From Myxococcales bacterium (GTDB taxonomy: Bacteria; Myxococcota_A; Polyangia; Polyangiales; Ga0077539), in contig JAEUKI010000075.1 of the NCBI GenBank assembly GCA_016793325.1, forward strand, positions 358,266 through 422,265: a DNA stretch of 64,000 nt, read 5' to 3'. This document shows positions 7,591 through 16,008 of the stretch, in pieces. The position numbers were made by a program, and so were the translations under genes. The stretch's first letter is position 1. Each line of letters starts with the position of its first letter. Below the pieces are notes generated by a model, which was given only the letters and a program-made list of their open reading frames with translations, ran no database searches and was not told where the DNA came from.

Positions 7591-9102
7591 ATGACGCGTC
7601 GCTCATCCTCGCTTGTGTTGCTGGCTGCTGTGTTGTCAGCCAGCTGTGGTCGCACGGTGCTGTGGGAGCCGCGGGATTCAGGCCCGCGATCCGATGTTCG
7701 GCCAGACGGATCGCTGCCGGACGTCCCCGTGGTGGACGGGCAGCCGATCGATGTGCCGACGCCGGATGTGCCAGACTTCGACGCGGCGGACGTGCCGACG
7801 GACCGGCCGCTCGACACGCGGGTTCCGCGCTGCGGCGACACGGTGATCGACCCTGGTGAGTCCTGTGACGACGGCAACAATCGTGATGGCGATGGGTGCT
7901 CGGGGATGTGCCGCTTCGAAGCTCGTTGCGGCGACAACCGACGCGACCCAGGCGAGGTCTGCGACGACGGAAACAACCGTTCGGGCGACGGCTGCCGCAG
8001 CGACTGCTTGAGCGACGAAACCTGCGGAAACACGATCGTCGACACCGCGCGGGGCGAGGTGTGCGACCGCACGCCGGGCTGCGCGATGGACTGCCGATCG
8101 ATCGTGACGTGCGGAAATAGCCGCATGGATCCAGGCGAGACGTGCGACGACGGCAACACGACGCGGTGGGACGGCTGCGCGCCCGATTGCCAGATCGAGC
8201 AGGGGCTCGTGATGGACGCGTTCTTCTTCGACAGTGTGTCGAGCACGCGGGGGTGCGACTTCTCGGGCGACGGCAGGCCGGACAACGCGTTCGGCGCGGC
8301 GCTCGGCGACTCGCTCGGGATCATCAACACGGCGATCAACAACGGGATCTCGAACGGAAACGTGCTGCTGCAGTTTACGTTCGCGGGGCTCGACGATCGC
8401 CTTGGCGTCAACGATCCGGATGTGCGCGTCGGGTTCACGACGGGCGCGGACGGCGACATGGACCGCTTGAACAACCGCGATCCGGGAAACCCGCAGCGGA
8501 TCAACCGCGCGGCGCTCAACATGATGGGCCTGCCGCAGGCGAACTTTCAGAGCGCGATCACGATGAACCGCATCTCGGGCGGTCCAGAGGACATCGAGCT
8601 CAACCTGCCGACGCCCGTGATGGGGATGATGTTCAGCTTCCGCGTGCGTCGTTCGCGCATCAACGGGACGCTCATGAACAACGGGTCGCGCATCACGGCG
8701 ATCGACTCGGGTGTGCTGTGCGGGGCTGTTCCGCTGAGGGACCTCGCGGCGGTGCCGAACTTCTTCGAGCTGATCCTGAGCGGCGGTCGTCCAGGCATGA
8801 CGCGCAGCACGCTGCTCGAAGCGATGATCGGCGGCTACCGCGTGACGATTCCGTTCGTGGGGATCTCGCTCAACGTGGGGCCGAGCCGCGCGGACATCGA
8901 CCTCGACGGCGACGGACTCGAGCAGATCATCGGGACGCCGGGCAACGCGACGACGCCGCCGCAGATCACCGCGTGCATCGACGGCAACGGCACGCGGATC
9001 ATGGGGCGCACGTGCGTGGCAGACCCCAGAATTCAAGACGCCTTCAGCGCGACGTTCCGCTTCAACGGCGTGTGGTTCAGGCCCGTGGGCGTCGGGGGCT
9101 GA
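7591..9102 (+). CDS. Lipoprotein with Myxococcus-type disulfide repeats
   Basis: The product is 503 residues. The signal peptide ends in LSASC (Cys19), a classical lipobox, followed by an Asp/Pro-rich spacer (SDVRPDGSLPDVPVVDGQPI). Residues about 80-205 carry four copies of the myxobacterial cysteine repeat: CGDTVIDPGESCDDGNNRDG, CGDNRRDPGEVCDDGNNRSG, a divergent CGNTIVDTARGEVC and CGNSRMDPGETCDDGNTTRW. This DPGExCDDGNxxxGDGCxxxC motif is the Myxo_disulph_rpt, typical of surface proteins of Myxococcota. The C-terminal ~290 residues have regular beta-strand character and an ICG-free stretch with DIDLDGDG, a possible calcium loop. Function is unknown; cell-surface adhesion or scaffolding is plausible. 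It is the first of three surface genes in a row. Confidence 0.88.
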   Translation: MTRRSSSLVLLAAVLSASCGRTVLWEPRDSGPRSDVRPDGSLPDVPVVDGQPIDVPTPDVPDFDAADVPTDRPLDTRVPRCGDTVIDPGESCDDGNNRDGDGCSGMCRFEARCGDNRRDPGEVCDDGNNRSGDGCRSDCLSDETCGNTIVDTARGEVCDRTPGCAMDCRSIVTCGNSRMDPGETCDDGNTTRWDGCAPDCQIEQGLVMDAFFFDSVSSTRGCDFSGDGRPDNAFGAALGDSLGIINTAINNGISNGNVLLQFTFAGLDDRLGVNDPDVRVGFTTGADGDMDRLNNRDPGNPQRINRAALNMMGLPQANFQSAITMNRISGGPEDIELNLPTPVMGMMFSFRVRRSRINGTLMNNGSRITAIDSGVLCGAVPLRDLAAVPNFFELILSGGRPGMTRSTLLEAMIGGYRVTIPFVGISLNVGPSRADIDLDGDGLEQIIGTPGNATTPPQITACIDGNGTRIMGRTCVADPRIQDAFSATFRFNGVWFRPVGVGG

Positions 9103-9193
9103 ACAAAGCGCGGCGGGGGGGGCAACTTCGTGAGCGACGCGGCGATATCGCCGGTTCGCGCGGACGGCTCGCGCGAACCGAGGAGTCAACGTT

Positions 9194-11230
9194 ATGAGTC
9201 AATCGAAGCGCATGTGGGTGTGGTTGGTGCTGTTGGCGGCGACGACGCTCGCGGGTTGTCCGCGAGCGATCACCTGCCCGACGGGCGAGATCTTGGAGAA
9301 CAACCAGTGCTACGCGGACTGTCGGGTCCGCGCTCCGCCGTGCTGGTCGAGCGAGCGGATGGTGGTCGTTCGCGAGGACGGCGGTGTGGATGGAGCGACG
9401 GACGGCAGCGACGCGGGGCGTCCCGAAATTGGGACTGACGTCCCGGATGTCTCGACCGACGTCGGCTCTTGCTCGATGGGGCAGACGTACTGCGCGGGGC
9501 GCTGCGTCGACGCGAGCAACGACCCGTTGAATTGTGGTGCTTGCGCGATGGCGTGTCCGGCGGCGGCCGGCGAGCGCGCGGTGTGCGCGATGGGCGCGTG
9601 TTCGACGGAGTGCCTCGCGGGCTTCGAGCGGGACGGGACGGCGTGTCAGGTGAGGGTTCCTCGCTTGGTGAGGCCGATGAGCACGAGCTATGTGTCGAGT
9701 CAGCGACCGACGTTGCGTTGGGAGGCTCCGGTGGGCGTCGACGGCGCTGTCGTCGAAGTGTGTTCGGCGCGGGATTGCGCCACGGTGGTTCGACGCGGCG
9801 TGGTGACGGGCGGAGCGACGAGCTGGCGCGTCGAGGCGGCGCTGAGCGCGGGCGTGTACTGGTGGCGCGCGAAGGGACGGGTGGGAACGAGCGAGGGCGC
9901 GAGGACGAGCGCGACGTGGGAGTTCATCGTCGGCGCGAGGGATCGCGCGACGGACACGAACTGGGGGGCGCTCAGCGACGTCAACGGCGACGGATTCGGG
10001 GATTTGGTGGTGGGGGACACGCGCGAGACCAACAGCGTCTATGTGTTTCACGGCAGCGCGTCAGGGCCGGTTCGACCGGCGTCGACGGTGATCCCGAGCG
10101 CTGCTGGCGAAGGACTCGGGAGCAGCGTTGGCAGCGCGGGTGACGTGAACGGCGATGGATACGGCGACGTGATCCTCGGCGCGCCGCTCGCGCGCAACGC
10201 GGCGATGGCGACGACTGGCAGCGCGGTCATCGTTCTTGGTGGCGCGAGCGGGCTCACCACAACGATGATTCGGGTGTTCGGTGAAGCCGCGAACGACGAG
10301 TTCGGCGCTGCGGTCAGCGCTGCGGGCGACGTCGACGGGGACGGCTACGGGGATGTGATCGTGGGCGCGCCGGGAGCGTCAGCATCGGGCGCCGCGCGAG
10401 CGGGCCGCGTGTACGTGTTTCGCGGTGGACCGGCGGGTATCGTGACGACCGCGTCGAGGGTGCTCGAGGGGTCGGTGCGAGACGGAGAGTTCGGTCGAGC
10501 GCTCGCTGGAGCGATCGATGGAGAAGCGGATGGGTTTGCGGATGCGGTCATTGGCGCGCCGCTGGCGAACGACGAGTCGGAGGGACAAGCGCGGGTCGGA
10601 TTCGTTCGCTACTACCGAGGCGGAACGGCGGGACTCTCTTCGACGCCGGCACGCGAGTGGGTGCGGTTGGACACGATGGGCTTCCCGCAGGACGGCGCGC
10701 GCTGGGGGACCTCGGTCAGCGCTGGGGGTGACATCAACGGTGATGGCTACGGGGACTTTGTGTTCGGCGGGGCGGATCCGACGAACAAGCGAGCGGCGTT
10801 TTGGGTGGCCGGCGGCGCGGGGGGCGTGGCGATGATGCCGACGTCGATCACGGTCGGCGTCGCTTCCGATCGTGCTGTTGGACACGTCGTTGCTGGTGCC
10901 GGAGACGTCGACGGCGACGGATTTGACGACGTGTTGATCAGCCGCGCGAGTTCTAGCCTCACCATCTCATCGTACTTCCGCGGCGCGGGCTCTGGGCTCG
11001 CAGCGACGCCCACGTCGGAGGAGGGAACAATGCGTGCTTTCGGCGTCGTTCGCGGGCTGTTGTTCGTCGACGTGAATCGCGACAACCGAGCGGATGTGCT
11101 CGTCTCGTGGCAGATCGTACGAGGTGTTTGCCCTGGCGACGGAGTCTGTGACGCTCGTGTCTTGGGGTACACCTCAGGCGTCTTGACGGCGCCTGCGCAA
11201 TTCGACCTGAACTGGGGCTTGTTGAGATAG
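9194..11230 (+). CDS. FG-GAP repeat (integrin alpha-like) lipoprotein
   Basis: The product is 678 residues. The signal peptide has lipobox TLAGC (Cys22). A cysteine-rich segment follows, including CAGRCVDASNDPLNCGACAM, a relative of the modules in the larger proteins of this window. A short fibronectin-like stretch (RPTLRWEAPVGVDGAVVEVC) precedes about six FG-GAP blades from roughly 265 to 635. Each blade has a DVNGDGFGDLVVGD-type calcium loop and a downstream VYVFRGG strand; together they should form a beta-propeller like the integrin alpha head. One blade reads AIDGEADGFADAVIG, with a degenerate calcium loop. It is probably displayed on the surface and involved in adhesion or matrix binding. 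A GAGGAG lies 9 nt upstream of the ATG. Confidence 0.9.
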   Translation: MSQSKRMWVWLVLLAATTLAGCPRAITCPTGEILENNQCYADCRVRAPPCWSSERMVVVREDGGVDGATDGSDAGRPEIGTDVPDVSTDVGSCSMGQTYCAGRCVDASNDPLNCGACAMACPAAAGERAVCAMGACSTECLAGFERDGTACQVRVPRLVRPMSTSYVSSQRPTLRWEAPVGVDGAVVEVCSARDCATVVRRGVVTGGATSWRVEAALSAGVYWWRAKGRVGTSEGARTSATWEFIVGARDRATDTNWGALSDVNGDGFGDLVVGDTRETNSVYVFHGSASGPVRPASTVIPSAAGEGLGSSVGSAGDVNGDGYGDVILGAPLARNAAMATTGSAVIVLGGASGLTTTMIRVFGEAANDEFGAAVSAAGDVDGDGYGDVIVGAPGASASGAARAGRVYVFRGGPAGIVTTASRVLEGSVRDGEFGRALAGAIDGEADGFADAVIGAPLANDESEGQARVGFVRYYRGGTAGLSSTPAREWVRLDTMGFPQDGARWGTSVSAGGDINGDGYGDFVFGGADPTNKRAAFWVAGGAGGVAMMPTSITVGVASDRAVGHVVAGAGDVDGDGFDDVLISRASSSLTISSYFRGAGSGLAATPTSEEGTMRAFGVVRGLLFVDVNRDNRADVLVSWQIVRGVCPGDGVCDARVLGYTSGVLTAPAQFDLNWGLLR

Positions 11231-11278
11231 TTGGCGCTTGCTTGCATTGATCGCTGCAGCGCGCGAACATTCCTCGCA

Positions 11279-13117
11279 ATGAACGGCATTCGACTTTTTG
11301 CCCCAATACTGCTTTGCGCTGCGATCGCGGCTTGCTCCGAACCCAACATGATCGTGACTCCGTCCGACGGCGGAGGAACAGACGGGAGTGGGGCGTGCGC
11401 CAACGGGCAGTGGTCCTGTATGCCCGGCTCGCAGATCGCTCGGCAGTGCGACGGGCGCGGCGGATTTCGCGCGATGGTCGACTGTTCGGCGATGGGGCGA
11501 TCGTGCATCAACAACCTTGGGTGCGGCGTGTGCTCGCCGGGCGCTCGCCAGTGCAAGAGTGGCGATCCCAACACGACGCAAGAGTGCGCGTCGGACGGCA
11601 GCGGGTGGGTCGATGGCGCGACGTGCAACGCCGCCGCGGGCGAGACATGCATGGGAGGCGTGTGCCGCGGGCGGTGCAGCGACCTCGGAAGCTCGTATCT
11701 TGGGTGCGAGTACTGGCCGACGATCACGTCGAACAGCGTGCTCGACAACGGGTTCTTCTTCTCGGCGGTCGTGGCCAACCCCAACACGTACGACGTGAAC
11801 GTGCGCGTCGAGGGAGGGGCCCTGACGTCGCCGCGCGAACGCGTGATCGCGGCGGGCGCGGTGGAGGCGATCAATCTTCCGTGGGTGCCGCAGTTGAGCA
11901 ACAACGACCCGCGGATGTGTCCGGCTTCGGGCTGCGAAGGGCGCAGCGCGCGCGTGCCGGGAGGTGCGTTTCACCTGACCTCCAACGGTCCGGTCGCGGT
12001 GTATCAGTTCAACCCGCTGCAGTTTGCGAAGGTGATGAACGCCTCGCGCCAGTCGGACTTCTCTTTCTCGAACGACGCTTCGCTCTTGATGCCGCAGGGC
12101 GTGTTGTCGCGCCAGTACATTGTTGTTGCCCCGCCGAACGAGCGCTTCGTAACGCCCGATCCTCTCGACAACGACGCGTGGGCAGGAGCGTTCGTTGCGA
12201 TCGTCGGTGTTCAACCGGAGGGCACCAACAATGTGACGGTTCGCCTCACGGCTGCCGTGCAGGACCCCGCGAACCCGGCACGGACAATCGGGCCGGGCGA
12301 GGTGAGCTTCCAAATCGATCGAGGTGAGGTCGTCCAACTCGTGGGCGCCCCGCGAGCGGGTGATCTTACGGGCACACTCATCAACGCCGCTGGCCCGGTG
12401 GCGGTGTTTGCTGGCCACGACTGCGCGCGCATTCCGTCGCAAAACCCAGCGTGCGATCACGTCGAAGAGCAGCTCTTCCCGACGACGACGTGGGGACGAA
12501 CGTACGCGGTGACGCCGTTCCGTGACCGTCCGACGCAGGCCAACCACCAGATTCGAATCGTGGCACAACGCGACGGCGTGATGCTCTCGTTCGACGGAAT
12601 TCCCGCGCCGGCCGACTGCACCCGGATGCTCAATCAGGGCCAGTTCTGCCAGTTCGAGACGCAGACGCCGTTTCAAGTCACTGGTACGCAGCCCATCTTG
12701 GTCGCCCAGTTCATGCGCGGGCTCGGCAGTATGGCCGCGTGCGCGTGCAACGGGAGCACGTGCCCGATGAGCCCTGCGTGCGTCGGCGATCCTGCGATGG
12801 TGCTCGAGGTTCCAACCGATCAGTACCGGAGCAACTACAACTTTTTGATTCCAAGCAGCTACCAGCAGAACTACATCAACGTGACCGCGCCGCGCGGCGC
12901 GATGATCATGCTCGACGGCAACATGCTGATGGCCACGCCCATCAACGTCGGCGCGAACCTGGTGATGTATCACCTGCCTGTGATGCCCGGACAGCACAGC
13001 ATTCGCGCGATGACCGACCTCGAGCGCTTCGGTCTCAAGGTGTACGGCGTCGCGTCGTTTACGAGCTACGCGTTCCCCGGCGGGCTCGACCTCGCGCCGA
13101 TCTCGCCGCCGGGCTGA
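11279..13117 (+). CDS. IgGFc-binding-type surface lipoprotein
   Basis: From ATG at 11279 the product is 612 residues with signal LLCAAIAAC (Cys19). A cysteine-rich N-terminal region (CSPGARQCKSGDPNTTQEC, TCMGGVCRGRC) is followed by a long beta-rich domain of the IgGFc-binding N-terminal type: VVANPNTYDVNVRV, AVEAINLPWVPQL, FHLTSNGPVAVYQFNPLQFA, GPVAVFAGHDCARIP, ILVAQFMRG and a final MPGQHSIRAMTDLERFGLKV. In animals this domain occurs in mucus IgGFc-binding protein; myxobacterial members are predicted surface adhesins. The longer open frame from 11231 would bury the signal peptide and is not preferred. It follows the FG-GAP gene by 48 nt and may share its transcript. Confidence 0.85.
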   Translation: MNGIRLFAPILLCAAIAACSEPNMIVTPSDGGGTDGSGACANGQWSCMPGSQIARQCDGRGGFRAMVDCSAMGRSCINNLGCGVCSPGARQCKSGDPNTTQECASDGSGWVDGATCNAAAGETCMGGVCRGRCSDLGSSYLGCEYWPTITSNSVLDNGFFFSAVVANPNTYDVNVRVEGGALTSPRERVIAAGAVEAINLPWVPQLSNNDPRMCPASGCEGRSARVPGGAFHLTSNGPVAVYQFNPLQFAKVMNASRQSDFSFSNDASLLMPQGVLSRQYIVVAPPNERFVTPDPLDNDAWAGAFVAIVGVQPEGTNNVTVRLTAAVQDPANPARTIGPGEVSFQIDRGEVVQLVGAPRAGDLTGTLINAAGPVAVFAGHDCARIPSQNPACDHVEEQLFPTTTWGRTYAVTPFRDRPTQANHQIRIVAQRDGVMLSFDGIPAPADCTRMLNQGQFCQFETQTPFQVTGTQPILVAQFMRGLGSMAACACNGSTCPMSPACVGDPAMVLEVPTDQYRSNYNFLIPSSYQQNYINVTAPRGAMIMLDGNMLMATPINVGANLVMYHLPVMPGQHSIRAMTDLERFGLKVYGVASFTSYAFPGGLDLAPISPPG

Positions 13118-13347
13118 TCGCTTCGTGACGCCCACCAAATCAAGATCGCTCACGAAACACAGCATCGACGACCGCAGGGGGTAGCGCGGTCGACGACGGC
13201 ACGCCGGGGAGGGCGCGCGGTTCGACGCACGGCGACCGCCATGGCGGCGGCGCGCTCCGCCACCTGGTGGCCGCCAGGGGGGCACGCGTAGATCTCTGTG
13301 AATCTGGGCGAAAATCGATGGCGCGGCGACTGCATCGGTCTGGCTCG

Positions 13348-14244
13348 ATGCGACAACCGTTCGACGCGTCCGCGAAGGCGCTCATCGACGCGGCGCTGTT
13401 CGGCGTCTGCGAGGTGACGTTGCAGGCGCCGACGACGCCGGACACGATGTACATCGATGCTGTCGTCGTTCCCATCGCAGGGCGCGAGTCGCTGCTCTCG
13501 CGGGGCCTCTTGGGGCGGCTGTCTCTCGACCCATGCTCGATCGAGGTGTTCTCGTCGACGCCCACGCGACTCGACGTCGATCACTGCGCAGCGCGAACGC
13601 TGTACGCTGGCGTGAAAGCGAAGCGGTCGCTGCGTCTCTGGGTCGTGTCGCCAGGCGTTCCACGGTCGGCGATCGACGGCTGGGAGCTGAAGAATCGCCG
13701 TGGATGGCCGCGCGGAGTTCACCTCGGCCCGGTGGCCTCCGTCGTTGTGTTGTCCCAATTGCCTCGGACGCGCGACACGCTCTTGCTGCGGCTGATGAGC
13801 AGCGGAGAGAGGCTTCGAGACGCTGTGCGAGACGCTCGCTCGTTGCCGACCGACGCGTGGGAGCGACCGATCATCGACAACGTCTTGTTGCAGATGAATC
13901 GCGACCTGCACAGAATGACCGGTGAAGGATCTTCGAGCGCGGAGGAGCTGCAGATGCGATACGCAGAATTGGTGAAGATCAACGAGGCCGAACGCGCTCA
14001 GTGGCGCGCAGAGGCCACGGCAGAGGGACACGCCGCCGGACACGCTGCCGGACACGCTGCTGGACACGCTGCCGGACACGCTGCGGGACGCGCGGAGGCG
14101 CTTCGCACAGCGATCGCGGACCTCTGTGACCTGCTCGAAATCGAGCTGACCTCGACCCGTCGTGCGTCGCTCGAGGCCATGTCAGCCGACGAGCTCGACG
14201 AGCTCCGGCTCGTGTTGAAGCGCGATCGGCGCTGGCCCGGCTAA
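13348..14244 (+). CDS. Hypothetical protein with Rpn/DUF4351-like GHAA-repeat tail
   Basis: From ATG at 13348 (MRQPFDASAKALIDAALFG) the product is 298 residues. The first ~200 residues look globular (YIDAVVVPIAGRESLLSRGL, VASVVVLSQLPRTRDTLLLR). Then comes a charged coil, five GHAA units, and a helical end (LCDLLEIELTSTRRASLEAM). The coil, repeat and end-helix arrangement resembles the tail of Rpn/PD-(D/E)XK transposase-like and DUF4351 proteins, which often end in GxAxGxAEG repeats, but I do not see a convincing nuclease motif. An in-frame ATG at 13318 is an alternative start. Upstream, 13118-13347 holds no recognisable feature. Function unknown. Confidence 0.6.
   Translation: MRQPFDASAKALIDAALFGVCEVTLQAPTTPDTMYIDAVVVPIAGRESLLSRGLLGRLSLDPCSIEVFSSTPTRLDVDHCAARTLYAGVKAKRSLRLWVVSPGVPRSAIDGWELKNRRGWPRGVHLGPVASVVVLSQLPRTRDTLLLRLMSSGERLRDAVRDARSLPTDAWERPIIDNVLLQMNRDLHRMTGEGSSSAEELQMRYAELVKINEAERAQWRAEATAEGHAAGHAAGHAAGHAAGHAAGRAEALRTAIADLCDLLEIELTSTRRASLEAMSADELDELRLVLKRDRRWPG
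14026..14085 (+). repeat. In-frame 12-bp minisatellite, five units
   Basis: Five consecutive 12-nt units of the form GGACACGCTGCC (one-base variants) encode five GHAA units in the preceding gene. Repeat number could vary by slippage without breaking the frame. Confidence 0.8.
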
Positions 14245-14374
14245 ACCAATCCCGCGACCGTCGTCGTTGGGTTCTCTCTCCGCGGCATTGGTTTGGACTG
14301 GATTTCGACGGTCTTTCCGCCGTCGATCCGCTCGGGCATCTGCGATGCCCATCGCGGGCGCGCGGGATCGAGCA

Positions 14375-14463
14375 GCTCCGCCTTCCGTTGGGTACACGCC
14401 ACACAACGATCCCTGGACATTGCCCAGGAGGTGGCTCGATGCGTGTCGTCCTTCCAACGGGGC
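14375..14463 (+). repeat. 89-nt conserved foldable element, copy 1
   Basis: This 89-nt stretch aligns without gaps to the reverse complement of 31643-31731. The first 17 nt are identical and the last 29 differ at one base, while the middle ~40 nt diverge. The flanking sequence is unrelated. CCGTTGG at 14385-14391 is the exact complement of CCAACGG at 14454-14460, giving a closing stem. The divergent middle still forms a small hairpin (CCTGG...CCAGG). It sits 130 nt after the stop of the Rpn-like gene on the same strand and between convergent genes. It could be a structured RNA or a dispersed palindromic repeat. The rest of the 292-nt gap 14245-14536 shows nothing else. Confidence 0.6.
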
Positions 14464-14536
14464 TTCGCGGCAGGGGCGGTCCTGCCGTTTGTTGGCGAGG
14501 CGTGCGCGGAGTCGCGTGTGTATCGCTGCGCCTCGC

Positions 14537-16000
14537 TCAGCGCGTGGCGCGCTCGAAGGCCTCGCTCACGCGGCGGCGAACGGCCACGCTTGCGTGCGCG
14601 ATGGCGTCGCTGTCGTTCTCCGCGCGCGAGGCCTCACGAAGCCACGCGATCGCTCCGGCTGCGCGTAGCTTCGCGAGCTCGCTCGCGAGCGCTTCGCCCG
14701 CGCGCGGATTGCGAAACCAATCCTCGTCGAATCCGTCCCGCAGCCTCGCGTGGAGCGTCGCTTCGACGAGCGCTCCGAGCACGTTCGCCTCGGCGCGGCG
14801 CTCGAGGGTCGCGGCTGCGACGTGCGAGGCCCAAATCGGATCGGGCGCCGAGAACACCGCGCGCACGTGCGCGTCGCGCAAGCGCGTCGCGAGCTCTGGC
14901 TGCGCGCCGAGCACCGCGCGAGCGAAGGCCACCTCGGCGCAGCTTCGGCGGAGCTCGAAGAGCGCTCCGTGAAGCCCCGCGCGCGCGACGACCGCGGATT
15001 GCGCGGGGTCCACGCCGAGCTCGCGCGTGACGAACGGTCGCTCGAAGAAGAGCGCCTTGCCGAGCGCGTGCGCGGCCGTCCTGTGGATGCGGTCGACCCC
15101 TGCCCGAGCGGCGATCGACGGCTCGTTTGGCAACACAAGCGCGAGCGCTTCGGCCCACGCCGCGGCGAGCCTCGCGCCGCCGAGGACCGTGGCGTCTTCG
15201 TCGCCGACGAGCACGACGCGGACGCCCTCGCGGTCGATACGCACACGAATTCGAGTCGCGTCCGGGCTCGACGACTCGACGCGATCGACGATCTTCGCCA
15301 TCGCGTCGCCGAGGCCCACGCGCGCGATCCAGCGAGCGCACGACGCTCCGCGGTCACCCAGGGCGATCTGCGCGCTCGCGCGCGGCTGCGAGAGCGACCG
15401 CAGTCGATCGTCGAACGCGAGCGACCGCCGCCGCGCGTCGACGACCCGCTCGGTGAGCCCGCACTCGCGAAGGGCCCACGCGTCGAGCTCCTCGAAGGGG
15501 CCGTCGGTGGTGGCGAGGACCGCGTCGACCGCGCTCGCGGCCGGCGCGTGCCCGAGGCCGAGGCGATCGAGGAGCGCGTCTGTCGGCGTGATCGACAACG
15601 ACGCCGCGCAGTCGCGGAGCGAATCGACTGCAGCGCGAGCCTCGGCGAAGTGGTCGCCAGCGCGCGCGGTGGCGGCGCTCCAGATGGCGCGGCGGCGCGC
15701 GTCTTCGCGCTCGAGGGTCACCACCGACTCGAGGGACGCGATCGCGATCGCGCGCGGCGCGTGCTCGGGACCCGCGGTGATCGTCGCTGGCTCGGCGGCC
15801 CACGCGCGGTCGAGCGCCTCGCGGGCGCGCTCGTGTTGAATCTGTGTGTGTGCCTCGGCGACGAGCGTTCCGAGCGCTGCGCTCGCGGCGCGTGCGTGCT
15901 CGTAGCGCGCTCGCAGAGCGTCGCGCTGGTGGCTGAGAACAACGGCGCCGCTTCGGGCGCGGGCCGCGAGCTCTTCGATCGCTTCGAGCGTCGGCTGCAT
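14537..16000 (-). CDS. Unknown alanine/arginine-rich helical protein
   Basis: From ATG at 16000 (MQPTLEAIEELAARARSGAV) the product is 487 residues and nearly all helical. The first ~110 residues look like coiled coil (HQRDALRARYEHARAASAAL). Short conserved-looking stretches include ALGKALFFERPFVTRELGVD near 310-330 and DGFDEDWFRNPRAGEALASE near 430. There is no signal peptide, membrane span or catalytic motif I recognise. The open frame continues ~125 codons upstream into the radical SAM gene in another frame and is rejected. Its start lies 8 nt after the end of the radical SAM gene, so the two are probably co-transcribed. Function unknown. Confidence 0.7.
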   Translation of the reverse strand: MQPTLEAIEELAARARSGAVVLSHQRDALRARYEHARAASAALGTLVAEAHTQIQHERAREALDRAWAAEPATITAGPEHAPRAIAIASLESVVTLEREDARRRAIWSAATARAGDHFAEARAAVDSLRDCAASLSITPTDALLDRLGLGHAPAASAVDAVLATTDGPFEELDAWALRECGLTERVVDARRRSLAFDDRLRSLSQPRASAQIALGDRGASCARWIARVGLGDAMAKIVDRVESSSPDATRIRVRIDREGVRVVLVGDEDATVLGGARLAAAWAEALALVLPNEPSIAARAGVDRIHRTAAHALGKALFFERPFVTRELGVDPAQSAVVARAGLHGALFELRRSCAEVAFARAVLGAQPELATRLRDAHVRAVFSAPDPIWASHVAAATLERRAEANVLGALVEATLHARLRDGFDEDWFRNPRAGEALASELAKLRAAGAIAWLREASRAENDSDAIAHASVAVRRRVSEAFERATR

Positions 16001-16008
16001 CGAACGGA

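Noticed and set aside
14388..14668. Short peptide ORF (MRVVLPTG...) in the 89-nt element
   Set aside because: Both copies encode RVVLPTG in one frame, but neither has a credible start or a conserved stop, wobble bases are as conserved as the others, and the stems explain the conservation better.
15984..16006. GATAAT hexamer 7 nt before the 16000 start as a promoter
   Set aside because: It lies in the last codons and stop of the radical SAM gene, which is almost certainly co-transcribed; the match is likely chance.
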